DNA of 64,000 nucleotides from Hymenobacter metallilatus (GCF_003944705.1 NZ_RWIS01000003.1:310001-374000); one strand, 5' to 3'. Counted from the first letter of the stretch, positions 18,123 to 27,775 are shown. Notes: generated from the letters alone by a model not told the origin. Numbers and translations are program-made.

Positions 18123-18569
18123 TTATAATTCGAGAGAATCCGGCTCCAGCCGAAATTTCCAGACCAGAAAACCCGACTTGCCGGCCTCATACACGGCATC
18201 CACCACGTGGTACAACCCCTCGTAGCGGTAGCCGCTGCCGGTTTCGTCGTTGATTTTGCGGAAGACACGCACGGGCTGGGTTGTTTCCAGGCTGCGGCGC
18301 AGCATCAGGTTGCGGCCGGTCATTTCCTGGTTTGTCACCTGCTTGCCGGTGCGCGGGTTGCGGCCGCCACTGCCGGAATAGATGATTTCCTCCTCCCGGA
18401 AATCGTCATCCTCGTACTGATCGGCCAGAATAATGGAATCGGCTCCTTCCGCCTCCGAGCCGCTCACGCCCGCGCGCGTGGGCCGGTGCAGCCCCGCCCG
18501 ACTCAGCGCCAGCCGGTTTTCCAGCACGTCGCCGGGCCGGTAGTAGCTGATGTGGCCGAAGATGGGCAT
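18123..18569 (-). CDS. stand-alone SRA/YDG domain protein
   Basis: FGHISYYRPGDVLENRLALSRAGLHRPTRAGVSGSEAEGADSIILADQYEDDDFREEEIIYSGSGGRNPRTGKQVTNQEMTGRNLMLRRSLETTQPVRVFRK matches the SRA pattern end to end. Confidence 0.85.
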   Translation of the reverse strand: MPIFGHISYYRPGDVLENRLALSRAGLHRPTRAGVSGSEAEGADSIILADQYEDDDFREEEIIYSGSGGRNPRTGKQVTNQEMTGRNLMLRRSLETTQPVRVFRKINDETGSGYRYEGLYHVVDAVYEAGKSGFLVWKFRLEPDSLEL

Positions 18570-18620
18570 GGGCGGTTAGGGTAGGAGGGTGTGCGGGTGG
18601 GAGGGTAGGAGTTGAGGTAG

Positions 18621-18756
18621 AAAAGCACGTCATGCTGAGCATGTGGTGGAGCCGTAGTCGAAGCATCTCTACTGCTTCGTTGGTACCGGCATTGATTAGC
18701 CAGAGGTAGAGATGCTTCGACTACGGCTCCGCCTCCGCTCAGCATGACGTGCTTTT
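18621..18756. repeat. REP-like family A, complete inverted pair
   Basis: aaaagcacgtcatgctgagc ... gctcagcatgacgtgctttt plus inner arms gtagtcgaagcatctctac/gtagagatgcttcgactac. Confidence 0.9.
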
Positions 18757-18769
18757 CTCAATTCCTATC

Positions 18770-20038
18770 CTACCCTCGCACCTTCTTACCCTCACGCCCC
18801 ACCTTCTCCTCCGGCACGTACTGCAGTACGCTCAGGTTGTCGTCGGTCAGGATTTCGTTGGCCAGCTCCAGCAGTTGCGGGGCGGTGATGCGGCGCACTT
18901 GGTCGAAGATTTCGTTGATGCTTTCGACGCGGCCGATGTCGAGGGTGCTTTTGGCCAGCAGCTGCATCAGGCCGCCGTTGCTTTCCTCGGCCATGGCCAG
19001 TTGGCCCATGAGCTGCTCCTTGGAGGTGTGCAGCTGGGAGGTGCCCAGGGGCTGCTCCCGCAGCTTCTTCAACTCCTTCTGCACCAGTGTAATCGTGCGG
19101 TTTACCTGCTTTTTCTCGGTGCCGAAGTAGATGCCGAACAGCCCCGTATCGGTGTAGGGCGAGTAGGTGGCGTCAATGGTGTACACCAGCCCATATTTCT
19201 CGCGCACGGCCAGGTTGAGGCGGGAATTCATGCCGGGGCCGCCCAGCAGGTTGCTGAGCAGGAAAAACGGAATCCGCCGCTCGTCGTGCAGGGCGTAGGC
19301 CGGGCCGCCAATGAGGCAGTGCGCCTGCGTGATGGGCTTGTGCTCCAGGCGCTCCAGCCGCTGGTAGCCGCTGAACGGCAGCCGGGGCCGCGCGCCCAGC
19401 CGGGCCGGCAGCGGGGCCAGAAACTTATCAGCCAGCCGCTTCACTTCCTTAAATGGCAGGTTGCTTACCGAGCTGAATACCAGCCGGTCGGTGCGTACAT
19501 TTTCGCGCAGAAACTGGTGGAAATCAGCCTGCTGAAAGCCCGAAACACTCTCGCGGGTACCTAGGATGTTGTGGCCCAGGGAATGACGGGCAAATACCAC
19601 GTCATCGAAGTCGTCGATGATGGCGTCTTCGGGGGCGTCGTGGTACATGGCCATTTCCTCCAGAATCACGCCGCGCTCCTTCTCAATCTCCTTTTCGGGG
19701 AAGATGGAGTTGAAGGTGAGGTCGGTGAGCAATTCGAAGGCCCGCTCAAAATGGGTGCTGAGCAGGGAGGCGTAGAAGCAGATTTTCTCCTTGGTAGTGT
19801 AGGCGTTCAGCTCTCCGCCCACAGTTTCGAGGCGGTTGAGGATGTGGAAGCTCTTGCGCTTCTCGGTGCCCTTGAAGGCCATGTGTTCCCAAAAGTGGGC
19901 CAGGCCCTGCTGGTGCGGCTTCTCGTCGCGGGAGCCAATATCCAGCAGGAAGCCGCAGTGGGCAATTTTGGTGTGCAGAACTTGTTTATGCAGAACCCGG
20001 ATGCCGTTGGGCAGCTCGTACAGGTCGTAATCGGACAT
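18770..20038 (-). CDS. M16 family zinc metallopeptidase
   Basis: GLAHFWEHMAFKGTEKRKSFHILNRLETVGGELNAYTTKEKICFYASLL (HxxEH motif). Confidence 0.93.
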   Translation of the reverse strand: MSDYDLYELPNGIRVLHKQVLHTKIAHCGFLLDIGSRDEKPHQQGLAHFWEHMAFKGTEKRKSFHILNRLETVGGELNAYTTKEKICFYASLLSTHFERAFELLTDLTFNSIFPEKEIEKERGVILEEMAMYHDAPEDAIIDDFDDVVFARHSLGHNILGTRESVSGFQQADFHQFLRENVRTDRLVFSSVSNLPFKEVKRLADKFLAPLPARLGARPRLPFSGYQRLERLEHKPITQAHCLIGGPAYALHDERRIPFFLLSNLLGGPGMNSRLNLAVREKYGLVYTIDATYSPYTDTGLFGIYFGTEKKQVNRTITLVQKELKKLREQPLGTSQLHTSKEQLMGQLAMAEESNGGLMQLLAKSTLDIGRVESINEIFDQVRRITAPQLLELANEILTDDNLSVLQYVPEEKVGREGKKVRG

Positions 20039-20200
20039 TGGATGGGGACTTAGGGACATGGGGACTCAGGGGCTTGGCTGTTGCGGCCAATACCCCGGCC
20101 CGGCCCGATATAACCACGCAGGGTGGCATGTAGTTGCAAAGGTACGAATGGTGAAATGGTGAATTTGTGAAGTTGTGAAGTTGCCGTTGTAGCAGCCGGA

Positions 20201-20283
20201 TCATTCATCCTGAGTATGCCTGGCATTACGCATGAACAAGTCGTTCCAACGTAGTAAGGTCCTTCGCTCCGCTCAGGATGACA
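20201..20283. repeat. REP-like family A (degenerate copy)
   Basis: tcattcatcctgag ... aaggtccttcgctccgctcaggatgaca. Confidence 0.6.
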
Positions 20284-20307
20284 GCCTCATTTTACAAATT
20301 CACCACT

Positions 20308-21336
20308 TCACAAATTCACCACCTCTGCTTCCGCCAGCACAGCCAGCAGCTGCTGGGTGCGGATGCCGTGGGCGCAGCGGAAATGGCCCAACGGGCAGGC
20401 TTTATAGCCATGCAGCCCGCAGGGACGGCATTCCAGATCTTTCTCAATTTCCACGATGCGCGAAAATGGGCTCAGCGGGCCGAACCCAAAAAACGGTACC
20501 GTGGAGCAGTACACGGCGCATACCGGTGCTCCCACGGCCGAACACAGGTGCATGGGGGCCGAGTCGTTGACGTAGTTGAGCACCGCCCCGCGCATGAGGG
20601 CGGCCGAGGCCAGCAGGGAAAGTTTGCCCGACAGATTCACCACGCCCGGCCGCGAGGTGCGCTCCAGCAGCTGCTGGCAGGCAGCCGTATCGGGGGGGCC
20701 GCCCAGCAGGTACACGGTATAGTGCGCAGGCAACGCGGCCAGCAGCTGCAGCCACTGCTCCTCCGGGAACTGCTTGGTAAACCACACTGAGGTAGGCGCA
20801 ATACAGATGTACGGGCCCCCGGCAGCATAGGGCGCGGCGGCGGCTTCATCCGGCGGGGTAGGGTAGAGGCGGGGCGGTACCACCGGGCCCTCGTAGGCGG
20901 GGGCAAGCAGGTGCAGGTTGCGTGACACCTCGTGCACGCCTGCCCCGATAACGTGCGGAATGGCGCGCGTAAACCGAAAGGCAAACGGGTTCTTGTCGAA
21001 TCCAATCCGCTCAGGCGCCCCCGAAAAAGCCGTCAACAGGCCCGTGGACGCAAACCGTTGCAGCGTCACCACCCGGCCGTAGTTGGTCTGCCGAATCTGC
21101 TGGAGCAGCTGCCAGAGGCCACCGTATTTGTTGGTTTTCTTATCCCACACCAGCACCCGGCGCACGTGCGGATGGCCCTGCACCAGCCCCTCGTTTCCCT
21201 TCCGCACCAGAAAGTCTACTGGCGTGGCAGGTTCCGTTTGGTGCAGGTACTCCAGCAGCGCCGTGGCCAGAATCACGTCGCCGATGAAGGCAGTCTGGAT
21301 CAGCAGGAGGGCGGGTGGGGCAGCGGATTCGGGCAT
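20308..21336 (-). CDS. glycosyltransferase family 9 (heptosyltransferase-like)
   Basis: LLIQTAFIGDVILATALLEYLHQTEPATPVDFLVRKGNEGLVQGHP...VNYVNDSAPMHLCSAVGAPVCAVY. Confidence 0.9.
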   Translation of the reverse strand: MPESAAPPALLLIQTAFIGDVILATALLEYLHQTEPATPVDFLVRKGNEGLVQGHPHVRRVLVWDKKTNKYGGLWQLLQQIRQTNYGRVVTLQRFASTGLLTAFSGAPERIGFDKNPFAFRFTRAIPHVIGAGVHEVSRNLHLLAPAYEGPVVPPRLYPTPPDEAAAAPYAAGGPYICIAPTSVWFTKQFPEEQWLQLLAALPAHYTVYLLGGPPDTAACQQLLERTSRPGVVNLSGKLSLLASAALMRGAVLNYVNDSAPMHLCSAVGAPVCAVYCSTVPFFGFGPLSPFSRIVEIEKDLECRPCGLHGYKACPLGHFRCAHGIRTQQLLAVLAEAEVVNL

Positions 21337-21416
21337 AGTGCAATATCAGACTACAAAGATACCGGTTCAGCGCAGGTACCCCGCTTTTTTGTCTTATTAA
21401 TGCCAGGCAGCTGTTT

Positions 21417-21570
21417 AGAGCTAGGTTCCCTCCCTGAAAGGAGGGACCAGGGGTGGTTGATGCTGCCAGAACAGATTTTAGCGCTAGTTCTCATCATCGT
21501 TCAGGAACAATCAACCACCCCTAGCCCCCGCCGCTTGATGCGCGGAATTTTTCAAGGAGGGCAACTAGCT
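21417..21570. repeat. Inverted intergenic repeat family B
   Basis: accaggggtggttgat (21447..) pairs with atcaaccacccctagc; outer ctaggttccctcc / ggagggcaactag. Confidence 0.7.
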
Positions 21571-21706
21571 TCTAGCTCTAGGCTGCTGTTCAAGCTGCAA
21601 CCATCCACCAACCCACCGCGCCTATTCACAACCCGCGTGCTTCTGCCTAACTTGGCCCGGCCGCTTTGGCGGCCTCCGTTTCTGCCACTCAACCCCCGCT
21701 GCCCCC

Positions 21707-22999
21707 ATGCGCTACGGCTCTATATCGCCTGACCTGTTTATTGAGAACCGCCGCCGCTTCCGCGAGCAGCTGCCCCCCGCTTCGTTGGCCATCTTCCACT
21801 CCAACGACATCATGCCGACCAATGCCGACGGCACCATGGCCTTCCGCCAGAACAACGACCTGTTTTACCTCTCTGGGGTTGATCAGGAGGAGAGCATCCT
21901 GGTACTTTTCCCGGATGCGGTGCTGCCTCAATACCGCGAAATCCTGTTTCTGAAGGAAACGAGCGAGCATATTCTGGTGTGGGAGGGCTATAAGCTCACC
22001 AAAGACCAGGCCCGGGAGCAGTCGGGCATTCCTACCATTATGTGGCTGGAGTCGTTCAAAAGTGTGCTGCCGGCCCTGATGAACGAGGCCGAAAACGTGT
22101 ATCTCAACTCCAACGAGCACATCCGGGCCGTGGTAGAGGTAGAAACCCGCGACGCCCGCTTTGTCAAGTGGATCAAGGAGGCCTACCCCTTGCACCAGTA
22201 CCGCCGTCTGGCCCGCATTATGCACCAGCTGCGTGCCATCAAAAGCCCCGAGGAAATCCGGTTGATGCAACGGGCCGCCGACATCACCGAAAAAGCTTTC
22301 CGCCGTCTGTTGGATTTTGTGCGGCCGGGCGTGATGGAATACGAAATCGAAGCCGAAATCTACCACGAGTTCCTGCGCAACGCCTCCCGGGGCCCGGCCT
22401 ACGGCAGCATCATTGCCTCGGGGGCCAATGCCTGCATCCTGCACTACGTCAGCAACGACCGGGAGTGCCAGGACGGCGACGTGCTGCTGATGGATTTCGG
22501 GGCCGAGTTTGCCAACTACGCCGCCGACCTCTCGCGCTCCATTCCTGTAAACGGTACTTTTACCAAGCGCCAGCGCGAGGTGTATGAGGCTGTGCTGCGG
22601 GTGATGAAGTTTGCCACCTCGCGCCTGGTGCCCGGGGGAAACATTGAGGAGTATCACGCCGCCGTGGGCCGCCAGATGGAGCAGGAGCTGATTGGGCTGG
22701 ACTTGCTCAATGCGTCGGATGTACAGAACCAGGACCCCGCTGCTCCGCTCTACAAAAAGTACTTTATGCACGGCACCAGCCATTACCTGGGCCTGGATGT
22801 GCACGATGTGGGCTTCAAGTACCGCACCTTCGAGCCAGGCATGGTGTACACCTGTGAGCCGGGTATCTACATCCGGGAGGAGGGGCTGGGCATCCGCCTC
22901 GAAAATGACATCCTCATCACCAAAACCGGCCCCGACGACCTGATGAAGAACATTCCGCTGGAAGCCGCCGACATTGAGCGGCTGATGCAGCAACGGTAA
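21707..22999 (+). CDS. pepP: Xaa-Pro aminopeptidase (M24, aminopeptidase P)
   Basis: LLMDFGAEFANYAADLSRSIPVNGTFTKRQREVYEAVL, HGTSHYLGLDVHDVG, MVYTCEPGIYI. Confidence 0.93.
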   Translation: MRYGSISPDLFIENRRRFREQLPPASLAIFHSNDIMPTNADGTMAFRQNNDLFYLSGVDQEESILVLFPDAVLPQYREILFLKETSEHILVWEGYKLTKDQAREQSGIPTIMWLESFKSVLPALMNEAENVYLNSNEHIRAVVEVETRDARFVKWIKEAYPLHQYRRLARIMHQLRAIKSPEEIRLMQRAADITEKAFRRLLDFVRPGVMEYEIEAEIYHEFLRNASRGPAYGSIIASGANACILHYVSNDRECQDGDVLLMDFGAEFANYAADLSRSIPVNGTFTKRQREVYEAVLRVMKFATSRLVPGGNIEEYHAAVGRQMEQELIGLDLLNASDVQNQDPAAPLYKKYFMHGTSHYLGLDVHDVGFKYRTFEPGMVYTCEPGIYIREEGLGIRLENDILITKTGPDDLMKNIPLEAADIERLMQQR

Positions 23000-23028
23000 G
23001 GGGCTGAAAGCCGGAGTAGGCCGCGGTA

Positions 23029-23060
23029 CCCCCCTTTGCTCGAACCCGGGCAAAGGGGGG
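23029..23060 (+). terminator. Terminator after pepP
   Basis: ccccctttgc...gcaaaggggg hairpin followed by atatctttttttggg. Confidence 0.75.
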
Positions 23061-23321
23061 ATATCTTTTTTTGGGAGTTGAGAGAACAGGTTTCAGGGCC
23101 GCAAAACCGGGCGGGTATAGCGGGTTTTTGGAGAAGTGTTAAGTATATAACCTATTGAATATGTAATAATTGGCTCAGGTCTGAGGAGGGTGTACAAGTG
23201 GAGCGAATAAGCCCAGGACAACTTTATTTCGGCTGGGTAGGTATAGGCGGTAGTCCGAAGCTAGGCTGGTAAAAGGCCTCCTGCTTCCACCCAAGCCATT
23301 TCTTCCACCTAATTTCGCCCC

Positions 23322-24788
23322 ATGAGACACCTTTTAGCAACCTCAACGGCCCTGGGTCTGACGCTTCTGGCGGCGGCCCCGCGGGCTCAGGCCCAGACGG
23401 CCGACCGGAAGACGGCCATTGGCCTCAACGTAAGCGCCATGCAGTACAAGGGCAACTTTGGCTCCGACTACTGGAAGTTTGGTGAAAACAAGTATGCCCC
23501 CGGCATTACCTTCAGCCGCTACCTCACCCCGGGGCTGGATCTGCAGCTGAGCGGCAACTACGTGGAGTTCAAGAAAGATGCTCCGGCGGGCGCGCCGTAT
23601 TTCGGTAGCAACTTTGCCACCAACGTGGTAAACGTGAACCTGGGCCTGAAATTCAAAGCATTCAAGGAAGAATCCCGGATTCGTCCTTACCTGCTGGCCG
23701 CCCCGGGCCTGACGTATACCAGCCGGGAGGGCACCATTAACCGCAATGGGCAGACCCTGCGCACCGACGAGGACAAGAGCTACTTCGACCTGTTTGGGGC
23801 GGCTGGTGTTGACTTCCGTTTGGGTGAGGCTGTAACCCTGTTTGTACAGACCGGCCAGCATATTCCCCTCAACGCCAACCTCGACGGAGACCCGGCCCGC
23901 GACGATAATAAGTTCGACGACCGGTTTCTGCAGCATACCGTGGGCCTGAACATTGCCCTGGGCAAAGCCAAGGACACGGACGCCGATGGTGTATCGGACC
24001 GCAAAGATAAATGCCCCGATACCCCCAGCGGCGTGGCCGTGGATGAAAACGGCTGCCCCCTCGATGGAGATAAGGATGGCGTGCCCGACTACCAGGATCA
24101 GTGCCCCACGGAGGCTGGTACTGCCGCTATGCAAGGCTGCCCCGACCGTGACAACGACGGCGTAGCTGATAAAGATGACCAGTGCCCCGACCAGGCCGGC
24201 CTGCCCGCACTGCGCGGCTGCCCTGATGCCGACGGTGACGGTATTGCCGACAGCGCCGACAAGTGCCCTGACACGCCTAAAGGCACCCAGGTAGACGCCA
24301 ACGGCTGCCCGCTGGTAGTTGATGCCGACGGTGATGGTATTCCGGACTCGGCCGATAAGTGCCCCGACACGCCCAAAGGCGCTAAGGTAGATGCCAACGG
24401 CTGCCCCATGGAAATTGATCCGGGTGTGCGCAAGCTGGAGCAACCCGTCCGCTTCGAAACCAACAGCACCGTTATCAAGCGCACCTCCTACGGTACGCTC
24501 GATAAGATGGTACAGGCCCTGAAAGACCACCCTGAGTATAGCCTGCGCGTAATCGGCCACGCCGATTCCCGTGGTACCGATGAGTACAACCAGGGCCTCT
24601 CGGAGCGTCGGGCTGGCTCGGTGAAGCGCTACTTCACTGGCAAGCAGGTGGACCCCGCCCGCGTGGTTACCGAAGGCCGTGGCGAATCGGAGCCGGCTGC
24701 GCCGAACACGTCGGCCGCCGGTATGTCGCAGAACCGTCGGGTAGAGTTCAAATTCGAATTCTTCATTCCTTCGGCCCCTCAGCCGTAA
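23322..24788 (+). CDS. OmpA family protein with thrombospondin type-3 repeats
   Basis: Signal peptide, barrel, repeated DxDxDGxxDxxDxCPDTPxG units, C-terminal OmpA peptidoglycan-binding domain. Confidence 0.95.
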   Translation: MRHLLATSTALGLTLLAAAPRAQAQTADRKTAIGLNVSAMQYKGNFGSDYWKFGENKYAPGITFSRYLTPGLDLQLSGNYVEFKKDAPAGAPYFGSNFATNVVNVNLGLKFKAFKEESRIRPYLLAAPGLTYTSREGTINRNGQTLRTDEDKSYFDLFGAAGVDFRLGEAVTLFVQTGQHIPLNANLDGDPARDDNKFDDRFLQHTVGLNIALGKAKDTDADGVSDRKDKCPDTPSGVAVDENGCPLDGDKDGVPDYQDQCPTEAGTAAMQGCPDRDNDGVADKDDQCPDQAGLPALRGCPDADGDGIADSADKCPDTPKGTQVDANGCPLVVDADGDGIPDSADKCPDTPKGAKVDANGCPMEIDPGVRKLEQPVRFETNSTVIKRTSYGTLDKMVQALKDHPEYSLRVIGHADSRGTDEYNQGLSERRAGSVKRYFTGKQVDPARVVTEGRGESEPAAPNTSAAGMSQNRRVEFKFEFFIPSAPQP

Positions 24789-24808
24789 GGCGGCGGAGTA
24801 ACTAACCT

Positions 24809-24845
24809 TAAAAAGCGGCGTACCATGTGGTGCGCCGCTTTTTTT
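24809..24845 (+). terminator. Rho-independent terminator
   Basis: aaaagcggcgtaccatgtggtgcgccgcttttttt. Confidence 0.85.
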
Positions 24846-24884
24846 GCATCATTGCCACTTTCTCACTTCATCCTTTATAGCTAC

Positions 24885-25439
24885 ATGAAACTTCGTTCTG
24901 CCTCTTTCCTGCTGGGTATGGTGCTGGTGCTGCTGGCCGGCTGCCGGGCCAGCGGACCCGGTACCCCGGCCCGTACCGTGGCTGAGTTTTTTAATAAGTA
25001 TGAAAACCGCTCGGGTTTTAAGGCCACCGACTGGAATGCTGGTCTGGCTACCCGGTTTATTTTGGGTCGTATTGCCAAAATAGGAGGGGATAATGACGTG
25101 AGTCAGGCCCTAACTTCCATCCGCACGGCCCGCATACTTACCTTCACCCCCACCAGCGGCACCGCCCGCGACTTGGTAGCGGAGGGGCTTAATAAGGAAG
25201 TGGATGGCTTGCTGGCCAACGAGCGGTATACCCCCCTGGCCACCGTCAACTCCGATATGCCAAACCAACTGCGGTATTCCGTGCGGGAACAGGGAGGCAA
25301 AATAACCGAGCTGGTTGCCGTTGGCAAACAGGAAACTACTGACTCCTTCGTGCTGATGGCGGTATCCGGTAGTTTTACCCGCGAGCAGGTAATGGCCCTG
25401 AGCAAAGTGCTGCCCAACGTTGTTAGTGGTGTGAACTGA
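24885..25439 (+). CDS. lipoprotein, probable DUF4252-like
   Basis: Lipobox LLAGC; FILGRIAKIGGDNDVSQALTSIRTARILTF...SFTREQVMALSKVLP; start chosen at MKLRSASF. Confidence 0.7.
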   Translation: MKLRSASFLLGMVLVLLAGCRASGPGTPARTVAEFFNKYENRSGFKATDWNAGLATRFILGRIAKIGGDNDVSQALTSIRTARILTFTPTSGTARDLVAEGLNKEVDGLLANERYTPLATVNSDMPNQLRYSVREQGGKITELVAVGKQETTDSFVLMAVSGSFTREQVMALSKVLPNVVSGVN

Positions 25440-25441
25440 TT

Positions 25442-25523
25442 GCCAGCTCAGTCACTGCCTACCAGAAAAGCCGGCCGCGCAGATGCGCGGCCGGCTTTTC
25501 TGGTAGGCAGTGACTGAGCTGGC
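25442..25523. terminator. Very long perfect inverted repeat between convergent genes
   Basis: 39-bp perfect arms gccagctcagtcactgcctaccagaaaagccggccgcgc / RC, loop agat. Confidence 0.85.
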
Positions 25524-25535
25524 CCGTTCGTATGC

Positions 25536-27119
25536 TTAAAACTCCAGGGTATTGAGAAAGAATACGTCCCGGCCGGGGCCCTTTTCGGAGCGCACGTGCT
25601 GGTAGCCCACGGCCAGAAACCGACTGCCATACCAGGCCATCAGGTGTTCCTGGGTAGTGTCGCTGGTTTTATCGGTGGGGTTGGCGGTTTGTAGGCTCAC
25701 CTGCCAGTCGTTGGGCGTGGTGGCGGCGCGGTCTACTATCTTGTAATGAAACTCATCATCCTTCAGGTAAGCAATGGCAATGCGCTGGCCGCCGGGTAGT
25801 GGCCGGATGCGCACAGTTTCCTGTAGCTGAGTATGCTCAATTTCCTTAAGGATAAAAGAGTTGTCCCAGAGTAGGTTGCCTTGCCGGTCAAAACCGCAGA
25901 TGAGGGCGTGGGATGTACGGAATCCTTCGGAGCCGCGGCGGGAGTTATAAAAGTTGTTGTAGCGGGAGGGATACCCAAAGCCGTTGTAGCCACCCAGCCC
26001 ATAGTTGTAAGGCATACCCCAGTTACCGTAGCTATAGCCCGTGTTGTTGTAGCGCGGATAATACACCTCCGACACCAGCACAAAACCCTCCGGAGTAGGC
26101 ACCATATCGTGCATCAGAAGCTGGTAATGGTGCCGGAACTGCCGGTCGGAGGCCCGCAGCCGCTCACTGCGCTGACGCATCCGGGCTACCTTGGCCGGCT
26201 TCATAAAATCGAAGAAATGCTTCAGGTTCAAGAAATCATAATAGCGCAATGAACGGCGCTGTCCGGTAGGCGTTACGCCGGCCGTGAGGTCGGATGCAAA
26301 CAAACCCTGGGAGTAGCGTGAGTCGCGGAGAGTATAGGTGCCGGCCAGCAGGCGGGCGGCGCTGTCGCCGGGGCTGAGCTGGGCATCCAGCAGGCCCCGC
26401 TCACTACCAGCCTGCACAAACTCGGAACGTAGCAAGCGCCCATCATCGTCCAGCTGCTTCAGCTGCAGGCGCGACTTAAACCCATTGGATTCGCTCAGAA
26501 TCAGCTCGGCCCGCTTGGTAGCCGAGTCGGCCATAAAGGTAAAGCGGGTGGGCAAGGGCTCGAATACCGAGGGCAGAAACTGAAACTGGGCCGTGTGCAG
26601 GTTCAGCAGCAAAATGGTCAGGTGCTGATCTACTACTACCGTCACAAAAAGATTTCCGTCCAACGCCTTCAGCTCGTGAATTTCGCGGGCCCGCTTGGTT
26701 TTGAACTCCCCGGTACCCAGCTCGCCGGTGCGTGTATCGTAGGCAGCTACCCATAAGGTGCCGGGTTCAGTGCCACTGAACACGGCGTACACATCGGTGC
26801 CCTCAGCGCAGAGCCGCTGAAAATCGTAGCCACGCGGTACCGGAATATCTACTTTGGTACGGGGCTGCAGCGCATGATTAAATTTCTGAAAGAAGTACTC
26901 CGTTTTACCCGCCAGGCGCGGGTCACGCTCCACCAGAAGTACCACGCTGCTGTCCTCTACCAGAGGCTGCACCTGTACGTCGCTGCTATAGGTTTCCAGC
27001 TCCAGCTCGGCCCGGTAGGACTGGCGTGGCTCTATTTCGGGTTTGGTGAGGGGTTTTTTCTGCGCGTACGCCCCCGCACTACCCACCAGAATGCAAAATA
27101 ACAGGTACACGTATTTCAT
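25536..27119 (-). CDS. secreted hypothetical protein (527 aa)
   Basis: Signal peptide MKYVYLLFCILVGSAGAYAQ; no recognised domain. Confidence 0.75.
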   Translation of the reverse strand: MKYVYLLFCILVGSAGAYAQKKPLTKPEIEPRQSYRAELELETYSSDVQVQPLVEDSSVVLLVERDPRLAGKTEYFFQKFNHALQPRTKVDIPVPRGYDFQRLCAEGTDVYAVFSGTEPGTLWVAAYDTRTGELGTGEFKTKRAREIHELKALDGNLFVTVVVDQHLTILLLNLHTAQFQFLPSVFEPLPTRFTFMADSATKRAELILSESNGFKSRLQLKQLDDDGRLLRSEFVQAGSERGLLDAQLSPGDSAARLLAGTYTLRDSRYSQGLFASDLTAGVTPTGQRRSLRYYDFLNLKHFFDFMKPAKVARMRQRSERLRASDRQFRHHYQLLMHDMVPTPEGFVLVSEVYYPRYNNTGYSYGNWGMPYNYGLGGYNGFGYPSRYNNFYNSRRGSEGFRTSHALICGFDRQGNLLWDNSFILKEIEHTQLQETVRIRPLPGGQRIAIAYLKDDEFHYKIVDRAATTPNDWQVSLQTANPTDKTSDTTQEHLMAWYGSRFLAVGYQHVRSEKGPGRDVFFLNTLEF

Positions 27120-27230
27120 AACTCAAACCAAAAGTGCCAAGGCATTCAAGGCATTAGGAAGATACTGCGAAACTTGCGTATCACCTAACGCTGGTGCTCT
27201 GGATAGGATGCCAGCACGAAACAAAATGCA

Positions 27231-27262
27231 CACGGCCTGCCCGAATTTTCGGGCAGGCCGTG
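27231..27262 (-). terminator. Terminator downstream of the EVE gene
   Basis: cacggcctgcccgaa-tt-ttcgggcaggccgtg. Confidence 0.7.
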
Positions 27263-27290
27263 GCCAAAGCACAAACACCAAGTGGGCGGG

Positions 27291-27698
27291 TTAGCTGCCC
27301 AGCTCCAGTAACCTATCAAATTCCTCCGGCCGCAGGGCCATTACTGAGAGGCGGGACTGGCGCAGCAGTCCAATCTGGCTGAGGCGCTCATCCTGCTTGA
27401 TGCGGGCCAGCGGCACAGGCCGGGCCAGCGCCTGCTGCGGCATCAGGTGCACGGCTACCCAGCCACTGCCGGCTTCGGCTGTAGCATCGGGAGCAGCGGG
27501 GGCCGCCACCTTTGCTACGCCCACTACCTGTTTTTCGGTTACGCTGTGGTAATACAGGACCAGGTCGCCGGGCTGCATCTGCTGCAGAAAGTTGCGGGCC
27601 TGAAAGTTGCGGACTCCGGTCCAGTCGGTGCCGCCGTCGCGCACGAAATCGGCCCAGGAGTATGCTGCCGGTTCTGATTTTACGAGCCAGTAATTCAA
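27291..27698 (-). CDS. EVE domain (PUA-like) protein
   Basis: MNYWLVKSEPAAYSWADF...DWTGVRNFQARNFLQQMQPGDLVLYYHS. Confidence 0.92.
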   Translation of the reverse strand: MNYWLVKSEPAAYSWADFVRDGGTDWTGVRNFQARNFLQQMQPGDLVLYYHSVTEKQVVGVAKVAAPAAPDATAEAGSGWVAVHLMPQQALARPVPLARIKQDERLSQIGLLRQSRLSVMALRPEEFDRLLELGS

Positions 27699-27775
27699 GA
27701 AAGAGGAGAAGTTGTCTGCGTGAGTGAATAAGGCAAAAGTATCACGGCAGACCGTAGCGGCAGCATTCCGGTGGG

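Noticed and set aside
21689-23053. 454-aa minus-strand ORF
   Set aside because: Antisense shadow of aminopeptidase P, no recognisable domain.
23937-24417. Short tandem repeats that could resemble a CRISPR-like array
   Set aside because: They are in-frame DxDxDG thrombospondin type-3 repeats inside a CDS.
23343-24560. 405-aa minus-strand ORF with repeated motifs
   Set aside because: The repeats mirror the TSP3 repeats of the OmpA gene on the other strand.
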